Positions 41,660-50,644 of a stretch of DNA of 64,000 bases are shown one piece after another. The notes beneath the pieces were generated by a model. The model had not been told where the DNA came from, searched no databases, and saw only the letters and a list, made by a program, of their open reading frames with translations. Source of the stretch: W-Chloroflexi-9 sp045863195. GTDB taxonomy: Bacteria; Chloroflexota; Dehalococcoidia; UBA2979. Numbering within the stretch: position 1 is the stretch's first letter; each line of letters opens with the position of its first letter. The translations under genes were made by a program, and so were the position numbers. The DNA lies in NCBI GenBank assembly GCA_045863195.1, contig BTUI01000001.1, positions 1 through 64,000 on the forward strand, in the 5' to 3' direction.

Positions 41660-41688
41660 ACGCTACGGAGCCCCGGGGCCCGCGTCAA
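41660..41688 (-). promoter_or_regulatory. promoter of tRNA-Pro
   Basis: Minus strand: -35 TTGACG (41688-41683), 17-nt spacer, -10 TAGCGT (41665-41660), start near 41654. The -35 overlaps the pyrD stop. Confidence 0.6.
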
Positions 41689-42653
41689 CGTCCGGCGGCC
41701 GGCTCCGTGATCTCCAGCCGCTGTGGGGCCGGTCGGCGGGCCGCCCCGCGGATCTCCTCCACGTTGCGCACGCCCTCGGCCTCGCACCAGGCGGTGAACT
41801 CGTCCAGGATGCGCCAGGGCGCCGCCGGATCGAGGAAGGTGGCGGTGCCGATCTGGACTGCGGTCGCCCCGGCCATGATGAATTCCACCACGTCCGTGCC
41901 GCTCATCGCGCCACCAGAGGCGGCGATCGGGATGTCCACCACGCCCGCCGCCAGGTAGACGTTCCGCAGCGTCACCGGCTTCACGGCCGGCCCGGACAGG
42001 CCGCCAAAGACGTTCGCCAGCACCGGGCGGCGCTTCTTCACGTCAATGGCGATCGCCGGGATGGTGTTGCTCACGGTCAGCGCCTGCGCACCCGCCTCGG
42101 CGACCGCCACGGCAATCGGGCGGATGTCGGCGACGCTCGGCGTCAGTTTCACGAGCATGGGGAGCGAGGAGTGCGCGGCGACCTCGCGGACCACCGCGGC
42201 CGCCTGTCGCGGGTCCTGCCCGAACTCCAGGCCTCCGGCCGCCACGTTCGGGCAGGAGATGTTCACCTCCAGTGCCGCAACGCCCTCGACGCCTTCGAGG
42301 CGCCGCGCGAGCTCGCCGTACTCCTGCAGCGTCTCGCCCATGATGTTCACGATCGCCGGGACGCTCCAGCGCGCCCAGATCGGCGCGACCTCCCGCACGA
42401 GGGCGCCCACGCCGATGTTCTGGAAGCCGATGGAGTTGATCATCCCGGCCGGGGTCTCGACCGTCCTCGGTGTGTCGTTGCCGCGACGAGGGCGGAGCGT
42501 GGTGCCCTTCGAGACGATGGCCCCGAGCGCCTCCACGTCGTAGTGGCGGGACATCTCGATGCCGTTGGAGAAGGTGCCGGAGGCGGTCATGATCGGGTTG
42601 CGGAGGCGCAACTCGGTCTTGTGGTGGGGGGCCAGGTCGACGGCCAGGTCCAT
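41685..42653 (-). CDS. pyrD: dihydroorotate dehydrogenase, class 1B catalytic subunit
   Basis: 322 residues, FMN-binding TIM barrel: NPIMTASGTFSNG, NSIGFQNIGVGAL, LEVNISCPNVAAGG (catalytic Cys), LVKLTPSV, TVSNTIPA and ASGGAMSGTDVVEFI. It oxidises dihydroorotate and passes electrons to the [2Fe-2S]/FAD subunit PyrK, encoded apart at 45877-46665. Start chosen at ATG 42653, as the long upstream extension is not conserved sequence. pyrD is separated from the main pyr operon by mrp, the NYN gene and the zinc protein. Confidence 0.93.
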   Translation of the reverse strand: MDLAVDLAPHHKTELRLRNPIMTASGTFSNGIEMSRHYDVEALGAIVSKGTTLRPRRGNDTPRTVETPAGMINSIGFQNIGVGALVREVAPIWARWSVPAIVNIMGETLQEYGELARRLEGVEGVAALEVNISCPNVAAGGLEFGQDPRQAAAVVREVAAHSSLPMLVKLTPSVADIRPIAVAVAEAGAQALTVSNTIPAIAIDVKKRRPVLANVFGGLSGPAVKPVTLRNVYLAAGVVDIPIAASGGAMSGTDVVEFIMAGATAVQIGTATFLDPAAPWRILDEFTAWCEAEGVRNVEEIRGAARRPAPQRLEITEPAAGR

Positions 42654-42761
42654 GCGCGGGTGCTCTCCAGCCGTCGGGCGGCTCTCGACGACGGCCGGGA
42701 GGGCCGTCGCCGGGCCATCATACCGCCGGTGGCGGATGGCCGCCCTCGCGCGGGAATGAGA

Positions 42762-42789
42762 CGGGCGGCGTCCCGAAGGACGCCGCCCG
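42762..42789 (-). terminator. hairpin between the small zinc protein and pyrD
   Basis: Perfect 12-bp stem CGGGCGGCGTCC, loop CGAA, GGACGCCGCCCG, 35 nt past the stop of the zinc-protein gene on the minus strand. Weak T stretch (TCTCATT). Confidence 0.65.
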
Positions 42790-42823
42790 CGAATGTCCCA
42801 GGCCGGGACGGGCCGTGAGCCCG

Positions 42824-43099
42824 CTAGGACTCGTCCGCCAGCGCCACGTCGTCGATCTTCGACGAGCGGTAGCCGGTGCGCCCGAACTCGTTGCGCAGGG
42901 AGTTGCTCTGCTCCCACATCACCTGCTCCGTGGAGTTGGTGAACGCCTTCTTCGCGCCGCAGCGCTTGCAGACGCCGTGGCTCTCGCGCCCGTTCGGGGT
43001 CTCGATGAGCCAGTGGTGGACGCAGGACGCGGCCGTGCGGGTCACCGGGGTGCCCTCAGCCTCGCGCGTGGTGGTCGTGGTCGTGGTTTCCATCTTCAT
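42824..43099 (-). CDS. 91-residue putative zinc-binding protein (C-x-H-H-W type)
   Basis: A Thr-rich N-terminus, then CVHHWLIETPNGRESHGVCK and RCGAKKAFTNS. The Cys-x-His-His plus C-x2-C set looks like a single zinc ribbon. Similar short proteins occur in Chloroflexota, in my memory, without assigned function. AAAGGA precedes the ATG. In the 400-nt divergent gap upstream, TTGACC (43247-43242, minus) with GATGAT 17 nt on is a possible promoter. Confidence 0.7.
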   Translation of the reverse strand: MKMETTTTTTTREAEGTPVTRTAASCVHHWLIETPNGRESHGVCKRCGAKKAFTNSTEQVMWEQSNSLRNEFGRTGYRSSKIDDVALADES

Positions 43100-43368
43100 T
43101 CGGTCCTTTGCCGCAGGGACGACACCCCGTCGTGTGTAGCCTGTCGTCCGTGCCGCTCCACCAGGCCCCGTTTCCCTCCGGGCCTGTCCGCCGGGCCTAC
43201 ACGCCCGACTTGCGAGGGATCATCGGCCCCATCTGCCCCGTGGTCAACGTTGTTCTGCAAAATAAGTGCTAAACTGCGTTAATCCCGGGTAAACGGAACC
43301 TGAATGCTGTCTGGCTGCCCGGTCGTGGGGCGTTCCGGGCCGCCATTCCTGCCGGCGGGCTCCGTCCC

Positions 43369-43374
43369 TATACT
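43369..43374 (+). promoter_or_regulatory. -10 box of mrp
   Basis: TATACT, near-consensus; start near 43381, about 130 nt before the mrp start. The gap 43100-43512 also has a local AT-rich patch (43248-43290). I see no gene in it. Confidence 0.5.
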
Positions 43375-43512
43375 CGGAACCAGCACACAGTGGCGTCGCC
43401 GGCGCGTAGCGGGCAGTCCCGCCTGTCACCAGCGTTGTGAACCTAGAACGCTGTGGAACGCCAGAAGTTCCCAGCATCGCGCCGCACGCCTGCAAGACGT
43501 AAGGATCCCGCC

Positions 43513-44547
43513 TTGGCTGACCAGAACGCGGTCCTCACGGCCCTCCGGTCCGTGAACGACCCTGAACTGCATCGCGACATCGTGTCGCTCAACATGGTGC
43601 GTGACCTGAAGGTGGAGGGCGGCCAGGTTGCCTTCTCCGTGGTCCTCACCACCCCCGCCTGCCCCCTCCGCGAGACCATCGACACCGATGTCCGCGCCGC
43701 CCTGTCGAAGGTGCCGGGCGTGGAGTCCGTGGAGATCGACTGGGGCGCGGAGGTGCGCAGCACCCGCCGCGAGGGCGGCCCGAAGCCCGTGGAGGGCGTC
43801 CGCAACGTGATCGCGGTCGCCTCCAACAAGGGCGGCGTCGGGAAGTCCACGGTCTCCGTGAACCTCGCGGTGGCGCTCGCCCGCCTCGGCGCTCGAGTTG
43901 GCCTGCTGGACGCCGACATCACCGGCCCGAACATCCCGACGATGCTGGGCATCGAGGGTGGCCTGCAGGCCTCCGGCCAGCAGGGCCTCCGCCCCGTGGA
44001 GGCGTATGGCGTCCACGCCGTGTCCCTGGGCTTCGTCTTGCCCGCCGGCACCCCGGTGGTCTGGCGCGGCCCCATGATCGGCTCCGGCGTCCGCCAGTTG
44101 ATGCATGACGTGGACTGGGGCGACCTGGACTACCTGATCATCGACCTGCCGCCGGGAACCTCGGACGCATCCATGAGCATGGCGCAGGACGCGCTGATCG
44201 CCGGTGCGGTGATCGTCTCGACGCCGGCGAAGGTGTCGATCGAGGACGCCCGCAAGGCGGTCGGCATGTTCGACCGGCTCGGGGTGCCGATCTTCGGGGT
44301 GGTCGAGAACATGACGAGCGACATCTTCGGCCGGGGCGGCGCCCGCGAGGCGGCGGATGAACTCGGCCTGGAGTTCCTCGGCGAGATCCCGCTGGACGCG
44401 ACCGTCCGCGTCGGCGGAGACGAGGGCGTCCCGGTCGTGGTCGCCCACCCGGAGTCGCCGATCGCGGAGGCGTTCATCCACCTCGCCGAACAGGTGGCGG
44501 CCCGGTGTTCCGTCCTGCAGTTCGCCGGTGAAGGGGCAGCCCTGTGA
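43513..44547 (+). CDS. mrp: Mrp/ApbC-type Fe-S carrier P-loop ATPase lacking the CxxC
   Basis: 344 residues. N-terminal MIP18/DUF59 domain (about 1-85; NDPELHRDIVSLNMV, TTPACPLRE). The MinD/ParA-type ATPase follows: deviant Walker A SNKGGVGKSTVSVNLA, DADITGPN, DLPPGTSDASM, GVVENMTSDIFGRGG. Most Mrp proteins carry C-P-x-C between ENM and FG for the bridging cluster; here that segment is deleted. TTG 43513 is preferred because AAGGA lies 7 nt before it; a GTG 60 nt upstream lacks one. Overlaps the next gene (GTGA). Confidence 0.9.
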   Translation: MADQNAVLTALRSVNDPELHRDIVSLNMVRDLKVEGGQVAFSVVLTTPACPLRETIDTDVRAALSKVPGVESVEIDWGAEVRSTRREGGPKPVEGVRNVIAVASNKGGVGKSTVSVNLAVALARLGARVGLLDADITGPNIPTMLGIEGGLQASGQQGLRPVEAYGVHAVSLGFVLPAGTPVVWRGPMIGSGVRQLMHDVDWGDLDYLIIDLPPGTSDASMSMAQDALIAGAVIVSTPAKVSIEDARKAVGMFDRLGVPIFGVVENMTSDIFGRGGAREAADELGLEFLGEIPLDATVRVGGDEGVPVVVAHPESPIAEAFIHLAEQVAARCSVLQFAGEGAAL

Positions 44548-45587
44548 CGCTCAATGGCCCGTTGCTCGATGAGTCCGATGAAGGCAGCGCACCGCGCCCG
44601 CGCCGCGTCGACTCCCTGATCGCCTCCCGCCGCAAGCCCGGCGAGGCGCCGGCGACCGACGACGGCCGCCCGAAGGTGACCCGGCGCTCGGCGGCGCGCC
44701 CGGAGCCGGAGGCGTCGCCTGCGGCCGCCGGTGCGGAGGAGCGGAAGCCCTCGCGCCGCGGCCGTCGCGGCGGCATCGGACGCCGCAAGCCCGGTGAGGG
44801 CGCCACGCCCGAGGTGATGGACACCGCTGACGAGCCGGAGGCCCCCGCGGCACCGGTCGTCCGCCGCACCCGCGCGGCGCGCGCGGCCGAGCCGGAGGCC
44901 GCACCCGCACCCACACCGACGCCGGCCCCCATGCCGACGCTGGCCGCCCCCGTTGCGACGACTGCCGCCTTGCCCTCCGCGCTCGCCGCGGAGGTTGCGA
45001 ACCTGCGTCGAGCCGTGGACGACCAGCGGCTCGTGCTGCGCGAACTGCGCGCCGGCATGGAGGTGCTCGCCGAGCACATGGGGCGCACCGGCGGGGGGAC
45101 GCGCGCCCGCCTCGGCATCTTCGTGGACGTGCCGAACCTGCTGTACGGCTACGAGGGCAACGGCTCGCTCAACATGGGCAAGCTGCTGGACATGCTCCGC
45201 TTCGGCCGCGAACTCGTGCGCGCCACGGCCTACTCGCCTGTCTCGGACGACCCGCGGGAGCCGGTGGAGCAGCAGCGGTTCGTCGCGCCGTTCGTGCCGT
45301 ACGAGTACCGGATCGTGACGAAGCCGCTGAAGCGGTTCGCGGACGGCTCGATCAAGGGCAACTTCGACGTCGAGATGGCGATCGACATGCTCCTGATGGC
45401 CGACCGTGTCGACGTGATGGCGATCGTCTCGGGCGACGCAGACTTCGCTCGCGCCGTCGAGGCCGTCCAGCAGAAGGGCGTACGGGTGGAGGTCGTCGCG
45501 TTCGGTGGCAGCACCTCCGTCGAGATGCGCGCGCTGGCGGACCACTACATGGAGTTGAACGCGGTCGTCGACCGGATCCTGAACTAG
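44544..45587 (+). CDS. NYN-domain (LabA/PIN-like) protein with disordered N-terminus
   Basis: 347 residues. About 150 residues of Arg/Pro/Ala-rich low complexity, a short helix, then a NYN ribonuclease-like domain. This opens with LGIFVDVPNLLYGY and continues with KGNFDVEMAIDMLLMAD, IVSGDADFARAVEAVQQKGV and a final helix. The Asp residues DVPN, D-VEMAID and SGDADF are the metal ligands. NYN proteins are putative RNases or RNA-binding regulators. Translationally coupled to mrp by GTGA; no known link between the two. Confidence 0.85.
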   Translation: MTLNGPLLDESDEGSAPRPRRVDSLIASRRKPGEAPATDDGRPKVTRRSAARPEPEASPAAAGAEERKPSRRGRRGGIGRRKPGEGATPEVMDTADEPEAPAAPVVRRTRAARAAEPEAAPAPTPTPAPMPTLAAPVATTAALPSALAAEVANLRRAVDDQRLVLRELRAGMEVLAEHMGRTGGGTRARLGIFVDVPNLLYGYEGNGSLNMGKLLDMLRFGRELVRATAYSPVSDDPREPVEQQRFVAPFVPYEYRIVTKPLKRFADGSIKGNFDVEMAIDMLLMADRVDVMAIVSGDADFARAVEAVQQKGVRVEVVAFGGSTSVEMRALADHYMELNAVVDRILN

Positions 45588-45593
45588 CGCGAC

Positions 45594-45869
45594 CTAGCGG
45601 GCAGCGCCGCCCGCCGCGGGGCCGTCGTCATCGTCCTCCAGCCACGGAGCGGCGCTGCGGCGGCCCCGTCGCGATCGAGGCCCCTCGCCGCTCCCGGCGA
45701 TCGCCTCGCCAGAGGTGACCGCGGCGATGAACGCGCCGCCGAGCAGCCCCATCCCAAGGCCGAAGACCCAGCCCAGGACGGCTGGATCGGTCTGGAAGAC
45801 GAACACGCCGAACAACACACCGGCGATCACGCTGACGCCGATGATGACGTGGTGGCGGCCCAGTCTCAT
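45594..45869 (-). CDS. 91-residue two-helix membrane protein at the end of the pyr operon
   Basis: Two helices (HHVIIGVSVIAGVLFGVFVF and LGWVFGLGMGLLGGAFIAAV) joined by a short loop, then an Arg-rich and acidic tail. The start is 7 nt after pyrK, so it is the last gene of the operon. Convergent with the NYN gene, 6 nt apart. Function unknown. Confidence 0.6.
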   Translation of the reverse strand: MRLGRHHVIIGVSVIAGVLFGVFVFQTDPAVLGWVFGLGMGLLGGAFIAAVTSGEAIAGSGEGPRSRRGRRSAAPWLEDDDDGPAAGGAAR

Positions 45870-45876
45870 CCGGGCC

Positions 45877-46665
45877 TCACGCGTACAGTTCGCGCAGGTC
45901 GAACATCGGCCCGTCGTGGCAGACGAGGCGTGCGCCGCCCCGGCGAGGGAAGACGGCGCACGAGTAGCAGATGCCCAGGCCGCAGGCCATGCGTGCCTCC
46001 AGGAGCGCCTGCACCGGCTTGTTCAGCCCGGACGCCTCCAGCACGCGGTAGAGGGCCTCGAACATCGGGTCGGGGCCGCAGGTGAACGCCTGATCGCACC
46101 ACGAGAGCAGCCGCTCGAACGGCGCGGTGACGCGGCCGGTCTCCCCGAGCGACCCGTCCTCCGTCGTCACGATCAGTTCGACCTCGGGCGGCAGGAGTTC
46201 GCGCGGGAAGATCTGCGCGGCGGAGCGGCCACCGAGGATCATCGTGACCTCGCGACCGTCGGCGACCAGCGTGTCGGCCAGCCAGACGAGCGGGGCCGAA
46301 CCGATACCACCGCCGATCAGCAGCATCTTCTGGACGCGCTCGCGTGGCTCGAAGCCGCGTCCAAGCGGGCCGACGAGGCGGACCCGGTCGCCCTCGCGCT
46401 GGCGGGCCAGCCACTCGGTGCCTCGGCCGACCACGTCGTACAGCAGCGCGAACTCCTGGCCGGCGGCACCGCGGCGGACGCGGTGGACGGAGATCGCACG
46501 GCCGAGCAGCGGATCCCAGGATTCGCCCCAGCCGTCCGAGGCGTATGCCATGACGAACTGGCCGGGGGTGACGGACTGGAAATGGTCGGGGCTGCGGAAC
46601 CAGGCGATGTGGGTGTTGCCGTAGAGGCGGGCCGCCTCCACCACCTCGGCGTCGAACGACTTCAC
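45877..46665 (-). CDS. pyrK: dihydroorotate dehydrogenase electron-transfer subunit
   Basis: 262 residues, ferredoxin-reductase-like. FAD region (GRAISVHRV, LLYDVVGRGTEWL), NAD region LLIGGGIGSAPLVWLAD, and a C-terminal [2Fe-2S] site ACGLGICYSC ... RLVC with four cysteines. It hands electrons from PyrD to NAD+. It overlaps the HAD gene by 4 nt. Its partner pyrD is 3 kb away in a separate unit. Confidence 0.93.
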   Translation of the reverse strand: MKSFDAEVVEAARLYGNTHIAWFRSPDHFQSVTPGQFVMAYASDGWGESWDPLLGRAISVHRVRRGAAGQEFALLYDVVGRGTEWLARQREGDRVRLVGPLGRGFEPRERVQKMLLIGGGIGSAPLVWLADTLVADGREVTMILGGRSAAQIFPRELLPPEVELIVTTEDGSLGETGRVTAPFERLLSWCDQAFTCGPDPMFEALYRVLEASGLNKPVQALLEARMACGLGICYSCAVFPRRGGARLVCHDGPMFDLRELYA

Positions 46666-47333
46666 GCGCGCGCCTCCGCCCCCAGCAGGATGCCGGCGAC
46701 CTCGTCCAGGTGGTGCACCACGTGCGTCGCGCCAGAGGCGCGGAGGTCCGCGACGGAGCGCGACCCGGTGATGCCGATGGTCATGCCGAGGCCCGCCGCG
46801 CGGCCGCAGCGCATGTCGAACTCCGTGTCGCCGACCAGCACCGCCTCACGCGGGGTGACGCCCAGCGCTCGCAACACGTGGAGCGCGGCCTCCGGGTGCG
46901 GCTTCGGTTCCGAGGTGTCCCGGCCCGCGACGAACGCGAAGCGATCCCCCCACCCCTGCACCGCGAGCATCCGGTGCGCGCCCTCCTCGATCTTGTTCGT
47001 GAGGACGGCGAGCGTTATGCCGTCCGCCTGCAGCCGGCGGAGCAGGGCGTCCGCGCCCGCTCGCGGCGGGGTCAGGTGGATGAACTCGTCGTGGTAAATG
47101 CGCAGGTAGTCCGCGTTGATCGCCTCGGCCGCCGCCTCCGTGACGCGGGTGATGTCCCGTGCCATCACGTTCATGGGTGGCCCCACGAGCGGGACGATCG
47201 AGGCAGGTGCTACCTCGTGGCCGTGCAGGCGAAGCGCCGCCGACATCGCCTCCGCGATCGTCGGCAGCGAGTCGACGAGCGTGCCGTCCAGGTCGAACAG
47301 CGCCGCCCGAGGCGTCTGTCCCGCCTGGCTCAC
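46662..47333 (-). CDS. HAD-superfamily phosphatase (Gph-like)
   Basis: 223 residues. Motif I LFDLDGTLVDSLP, motif II LAVLTNKI, motif III/IV KPHPEAAL and GDTEFDM. Cap type C1, like phosphoglycolate phosphatase. Its 4-nt overlaps with carB and pyrK make it a fixed part of the pyr operon, suggesting a nucleotide-related substrate, but that is inference. Confidence 0.88.
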   Translation of the reverse strand: MSQAGQTPRAALFDLDGTLVDSLPTIAEAMSAALRLHGHEVAPASIVPLVGPPMNVMARDITRVTEAAAEAINADYLRIYHDEFIHLTPPRAGADALLRRLQADGITLAVLTNKIEEGAHRMLAVQGWGDRFAFVAGRDTSEPKPHPEAALHVLRALGVTPREAVLVGDTEFDMRCGRAAGLGMTIGITGSRSVADLRASGATHVVHHLDEVAGILLGAEARA

Positions 47334-50300
47334 GGACGCGTCCCGTCGCGGTACTCCAGCAGCGGCCGCACCTCGTACCGGTCGGGGTGGGCGAGCGCCT
47401 GGATCGCGGCGCGTGCCGTGTCGATCGAGGTGAAGCAGGGGATGCGCATCTCCGTGGCGTTGCGGCGGATATGGAACCCGTCGCGCTGGACGGCGGCGCG
47501 TCCCCCTTCGATGGTGTTGATCACGGCCTTCACGGTGCCGTCGCGGATCACGTCCACCACGTTCGGATGGCCCTCGCTCAGCCGCTTGGTCACCATCTCC
47601 ACCGGGATGCCGAGGCCCTCGATCAGCCCGGCCGTGCCCTCCGTGGCGTAGAGGCGGCAGCCCGCCTCGTGCAGGTCACGGATGAGCGCGACCGCCTCCG
47701 CCTTCGACTGGTTCGAGAGCGACAGCAGGAACGGCGTGCCCGGCGCCACGTCCAGGCCGGAAGCGATGAGCGCCTTCCGGACGGCCGGGCCGAACGTGTA
47801 GTCCACGCCCATCACCTCGCCGGTCGACTTCATCTCCGGCCCGAGGAACGTGTCGACGTCGACCAGTTTCGACATCGAGAAGACCGGCGCCTTGACGGCG
47901 ACGAGCGACCGCTCCGGCCACAGGCCCGGCTCGTACCCCTGCTCGCGGAGCGACTGGCCGAGCATGATGTTGACCGCCAGTTGCACCATCGGCACGCCCG
48001 TCACCTTCGAGAGGAAGGGGACAGTGCGCGAAGAGCGCGGGTTCACCTCGATCACGAACACGCCGGAACCGTTGGGGTCGGCGGCCGGTGCGATCACGAA
48101 CTGTACGTTCATGAGCCCGCGCACTTCGAGGGCCAGCGCCATGCGCGTCGTGTAGTCCACGATCGCGTCGCGCTGCGCCTGCGTCAGGCGCTGCGGCGGG
48201 TAGACCGCCATCGAGTCGCCCGAGTGCACCCCGGCCCGCTCGATGTGCTCCATGATGCCGGGGATCAGCACCGTCTCGCCGTCGCAGATCGCGTCCACCT
48301 CGACCTCGGGGCCGACGAGGTACTTGTCGATCAGCACGGAGCCGGTGTTCTCCGCGAGCGCCGCGCCAAAGAAGCGCACGAGTTCGTTCGCGTCCTGCAC
48401 GACCTCCATCGCGCGCCCGCCGAGGACGTAGGACGGGCGGACCAGCACCGGATAGCCGATGGCGGCGGCGGTGCTGAGCGCATCCTCCAGGTTGGTTACG
48501 GCGGAGCCCGGCGGCTGGGGGATATCCAGCTCGGCGAGGATCTGGCCGAACCGCCCGCGGTCCTCGGCGATGTCGATGCTGTCGGCGGAGGAGCCGGCGA
48601 TCGGGAGCGCCGCGTTGTTCAGCGGCTTCGCCATGTTGATCGCGGTCTGGCCGCCGAACTGCACGATGGTGCGGGGCGCCTCGCCGCTGTCACCGGCCTC
48701 GTTATCCAGCAGGTCGCGGATCGACTCCTCGTCCAGCGGCTCGAAGTAGAGCCGGTCGGAGGTGTCAAAGTCGGTGGAGACGGTCTCCGGGTTGGAGTTC
48801 GCCATGATCGCCTCCACGCCCGCGGCCTGCAGGGCACGCGCGGCGCGGACGGAGCAGTAGTCGAACTCGATCCCCTGGCCGATGCGGATCGGCCCGGAGC
48901 CCAGCACCAGCACGGACTCCCGAGGCGTGGGGGGCGCCTCGTTCTCGTGCTCGTAGGTGGAGTAGAAGTACGGCGTCACCGCGTCGAACTCCGCGGCGCA
49001 GGTGTCGACCATCTTGTAGACGGGGCGGATGTCCCATTCCTCGCGGAGGCCGCGCACCTGCTCCGGCAGGTGGTCCGCCAGCGTGGCGATGTCGCGGTCG
49101 GCGAAGCCCAGCCGCTTCGCCTCGCGCAGGAGGTTCGGCGTCAGTTCTTCCGAGAGGAGCGTGCGCTCCATCTCCACGATCCGCGCGAGGCGCTCCACGA
49201 ACCAGGGGTCGATGCCCGAGCGGCGCGAGATCTCATCGAGCGGGATGCGCCGCCGGATCGAGGAGAGGACGGCCCAGATGCGCTCGTCCGTGGCGTTCAT
49301 CGGCGGGTCGCCGGTCCAGTCCGGCTTTTCCCAGAGGATCGAGCGGCCGCCGAACTCGAGCGAACGGATGGCCTTCTGCAGGGCGCCCTCGAAGGTGCGG
49401 TCGATCGCCATCACCTCGCCGGTCGCCTTCATCTGCGTGCCGAGCGAGCGGTCGCCGGTGCCGAACTTGTCGAACGGCCAGCGCGGGATCTTCACGACCA
49501 CGTAGTCCAGCGCCGGCTCGAACGCGGCGGTGGTGCGGCGCGTGACCGCGTTCTCCACCTCGTGCAGCCGCTTGCCGACCGCGATCTTCGCGGCGACGCG
49601 GGCGATCGGGTAGCCCGTCGCTTTCGACGCCAGCGCCGACGAGCGGGAGACACGCGGGTTCACCTCGATCACGTGGTAGGGGAGGCGTTCCGATTCGTCC
49701 GAGCCGGCCCACGGGACCACGTCCGGGCGCGGGGCAAGCGCGAACTGCACGTTGCAGCCGCCCTCGATGCCGAGCGCGCGGATGATCTTCAGCGCGCTGT
49801 TCCGGAGCATGTGGTACTCGCGGTCGGTCAGGGTCTGCGACGGCGCGACGACGATGGAGTCACCGGTGTGGACGCCCATGGGGTCCAGGTTCTCCATGTT
49901 GCAGATCGTGATGCAGGTGTCGTTGCCGTCCCGCATCACCTCGTACTCGAGTTCCTTCCACCCGAGCAGCGACTGCTCCACGAGGACCTGCGAGATCGGC
50001 GAGGCGGCCAGTCCGCTCTTCGTGATCCGCTCGTACTCCTCGGGCGTGTGGGCGATGCCGCCACCGGTGCCGCCGAGCGTGTAGGCGGGGCGGATGACCG
50101 CGGGCAGACCGATCGTGTCGAGGGCGGCCTGCGCCTGCTCCCAGGTCTCGACGATCGCGCTCGCGGGGGTCGGCTCGCCGATCTCGGTGAGGAGGTCGCG
50201 GAAGAGCTGGCGGTCCTCGGCGAGTTTGATGGTGCGGACGCTGCTGCCGAGCAGCCGCACGTTGTACTTCTCCAGGATGCCGGCCTCGTGCAGTTCGACG

Positions 50301-50644
50301 GCCAGGTTCAGGCCGGTCTGCCCGCCGAGCGTCGGCAGGAGGGCTTCCGGCTGCTCACGCGCGATGATGCGCTCCAGCACCTCCACGGTCAGCGGTTCGA
50401 TGTAGGTGACGTCTGCCACCTCTTCGTCCGTCATGATCGTGGCCGGGTTGGAGTTCACGAGGATGGAGCGGATCCCCTCCTCGCGCATCGCCTTGCAGGC
50501 CTGGGTGCCGGCGTAATCGAACTCAGCCGCCTGGCCGATGATGATCGGCCCGCTCCCGATGATCAGGACGGATTTCGGCTTCGGCGGGCGCGTGGAGTCG
50601 GCCGCCGCAGATGCGGCGGCGGTGGGAGACGTGTCAGTGCTCAG
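47330..50644 (-). CDS. carB: carbamoyl-phosphate synthase large subunit, apparent CTG start
   Basis: 1104 residues, two homologous ATP-grasp halves (IIGSGPIIIGQAAEFDYAG; second VLGSGPIRIGQGIEFDYC), oligomerisation domain between, and a C-terminal MGS-like allosteric domain. It makes carbamoyl phosphate with CarA. No ATG, GTG or TTG lies in frame between the upstream stop and the first motif. The only sensible codon is CTG at 50644, overlapping the preceding TGA as CTGA. The N-terminus then has about 25 non-conserved Ser/Ala/Pro residues before KPKSVLIIG. Confidence 0.94.
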   Translation of the reverse strand: MSTDTSPTAAASAAADSTRPPKPKSVLIIGSGPIIIGQAAEFDYAGTQACKAMREEGIRSILVNSNPATIMTDEEVADVTYIEPLTVEVLERIIAREQPEALLPTLGGQTGLNLAVELHEAGILEKYNVRLLGSSVRTIKLAEDRQLFRDLLTEIGEPTPASAIVETWEQAQAALDTIGLPAVIRPAYTLGGTGGGIAHTPEEYERITKSGLAASPISQVLVEQSLLGWKELEYEVMRDGNDTCITICNMENLDPMGVHTGDSIVVAPSQTLTDREYHMLRNSALKIIRALGIEGGCNVQFALAPRPDVVPWAGSDESERLPYHVIEVNPRVSRSSALASKATGYPIARVAAKIAVGKRLHEVENAVTRRTTAAFEPALDYVVVKIPRWPFDKFGTGDRSLGTQMKATGEVMAIDRTFEGALQKAIRSLEFGGRSILWEKPDWTGDPPMNATDERIWAVLSSIRRRIPLDEISRRSGIDPWFVERLARIVEMERTLLSEELTPNLLREAKRLGFADRDIATLADHLPEQVRGLREEWDIRPVYKMVDTCAAEFDAVTPYFYSTYEHENEAPPTPRESVLVLGSGPIRIGQGIEFDYCSVRAARALQAAGVEAIMANSNPETVSTDFDTSDRLYFEPLDEESIRDLLDNEAGDSGEAPRTIVQFGGQTAINMAKPLNNAALPIAGSSADSIDIAEDRGRFGQILAELDIPQPPGSAVTNLEDALSTAAAIGYPVLVRPSYVLGGRAMEVVQDANELVRFFGAALAENTGSVLIDKYLVGPEVEVDAICDGETVLIPGIMEHIERAGVHSGDSMAVYPPQRLTQAQRDAIVDYTTRMALALEVRGLMNVQFVIAPAADPNGSGVFVIEVNPRSSRTVPFLSKVTGVPMVQLAVNIMLGQSLREQGYEPGLWPERSLVAVKAPVFSMSKLVDVDTFLGPEMKSTGEVMGVDYTFGPAVRKALIASGLDVAPGTPFLLSLSNQSKAEAVALIRDLHEAGCRLYATEGTAGLIEGLGIPVEMVTKRLSEGHPNVVDVIRDGTVKAVINTIEGGRAAVQRDGFHIRRNATEMRIPCFTSIDTARAAIQALAHPDRYEVRPLLEYRDGTRP

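Noticed and set aside
43241..43290. AT-rich patch as a replication origin or attachment site
   Set aside because: Too short, no DnaA-box cluster and no flanking direct repeats; a promoter region is the simpler reading.
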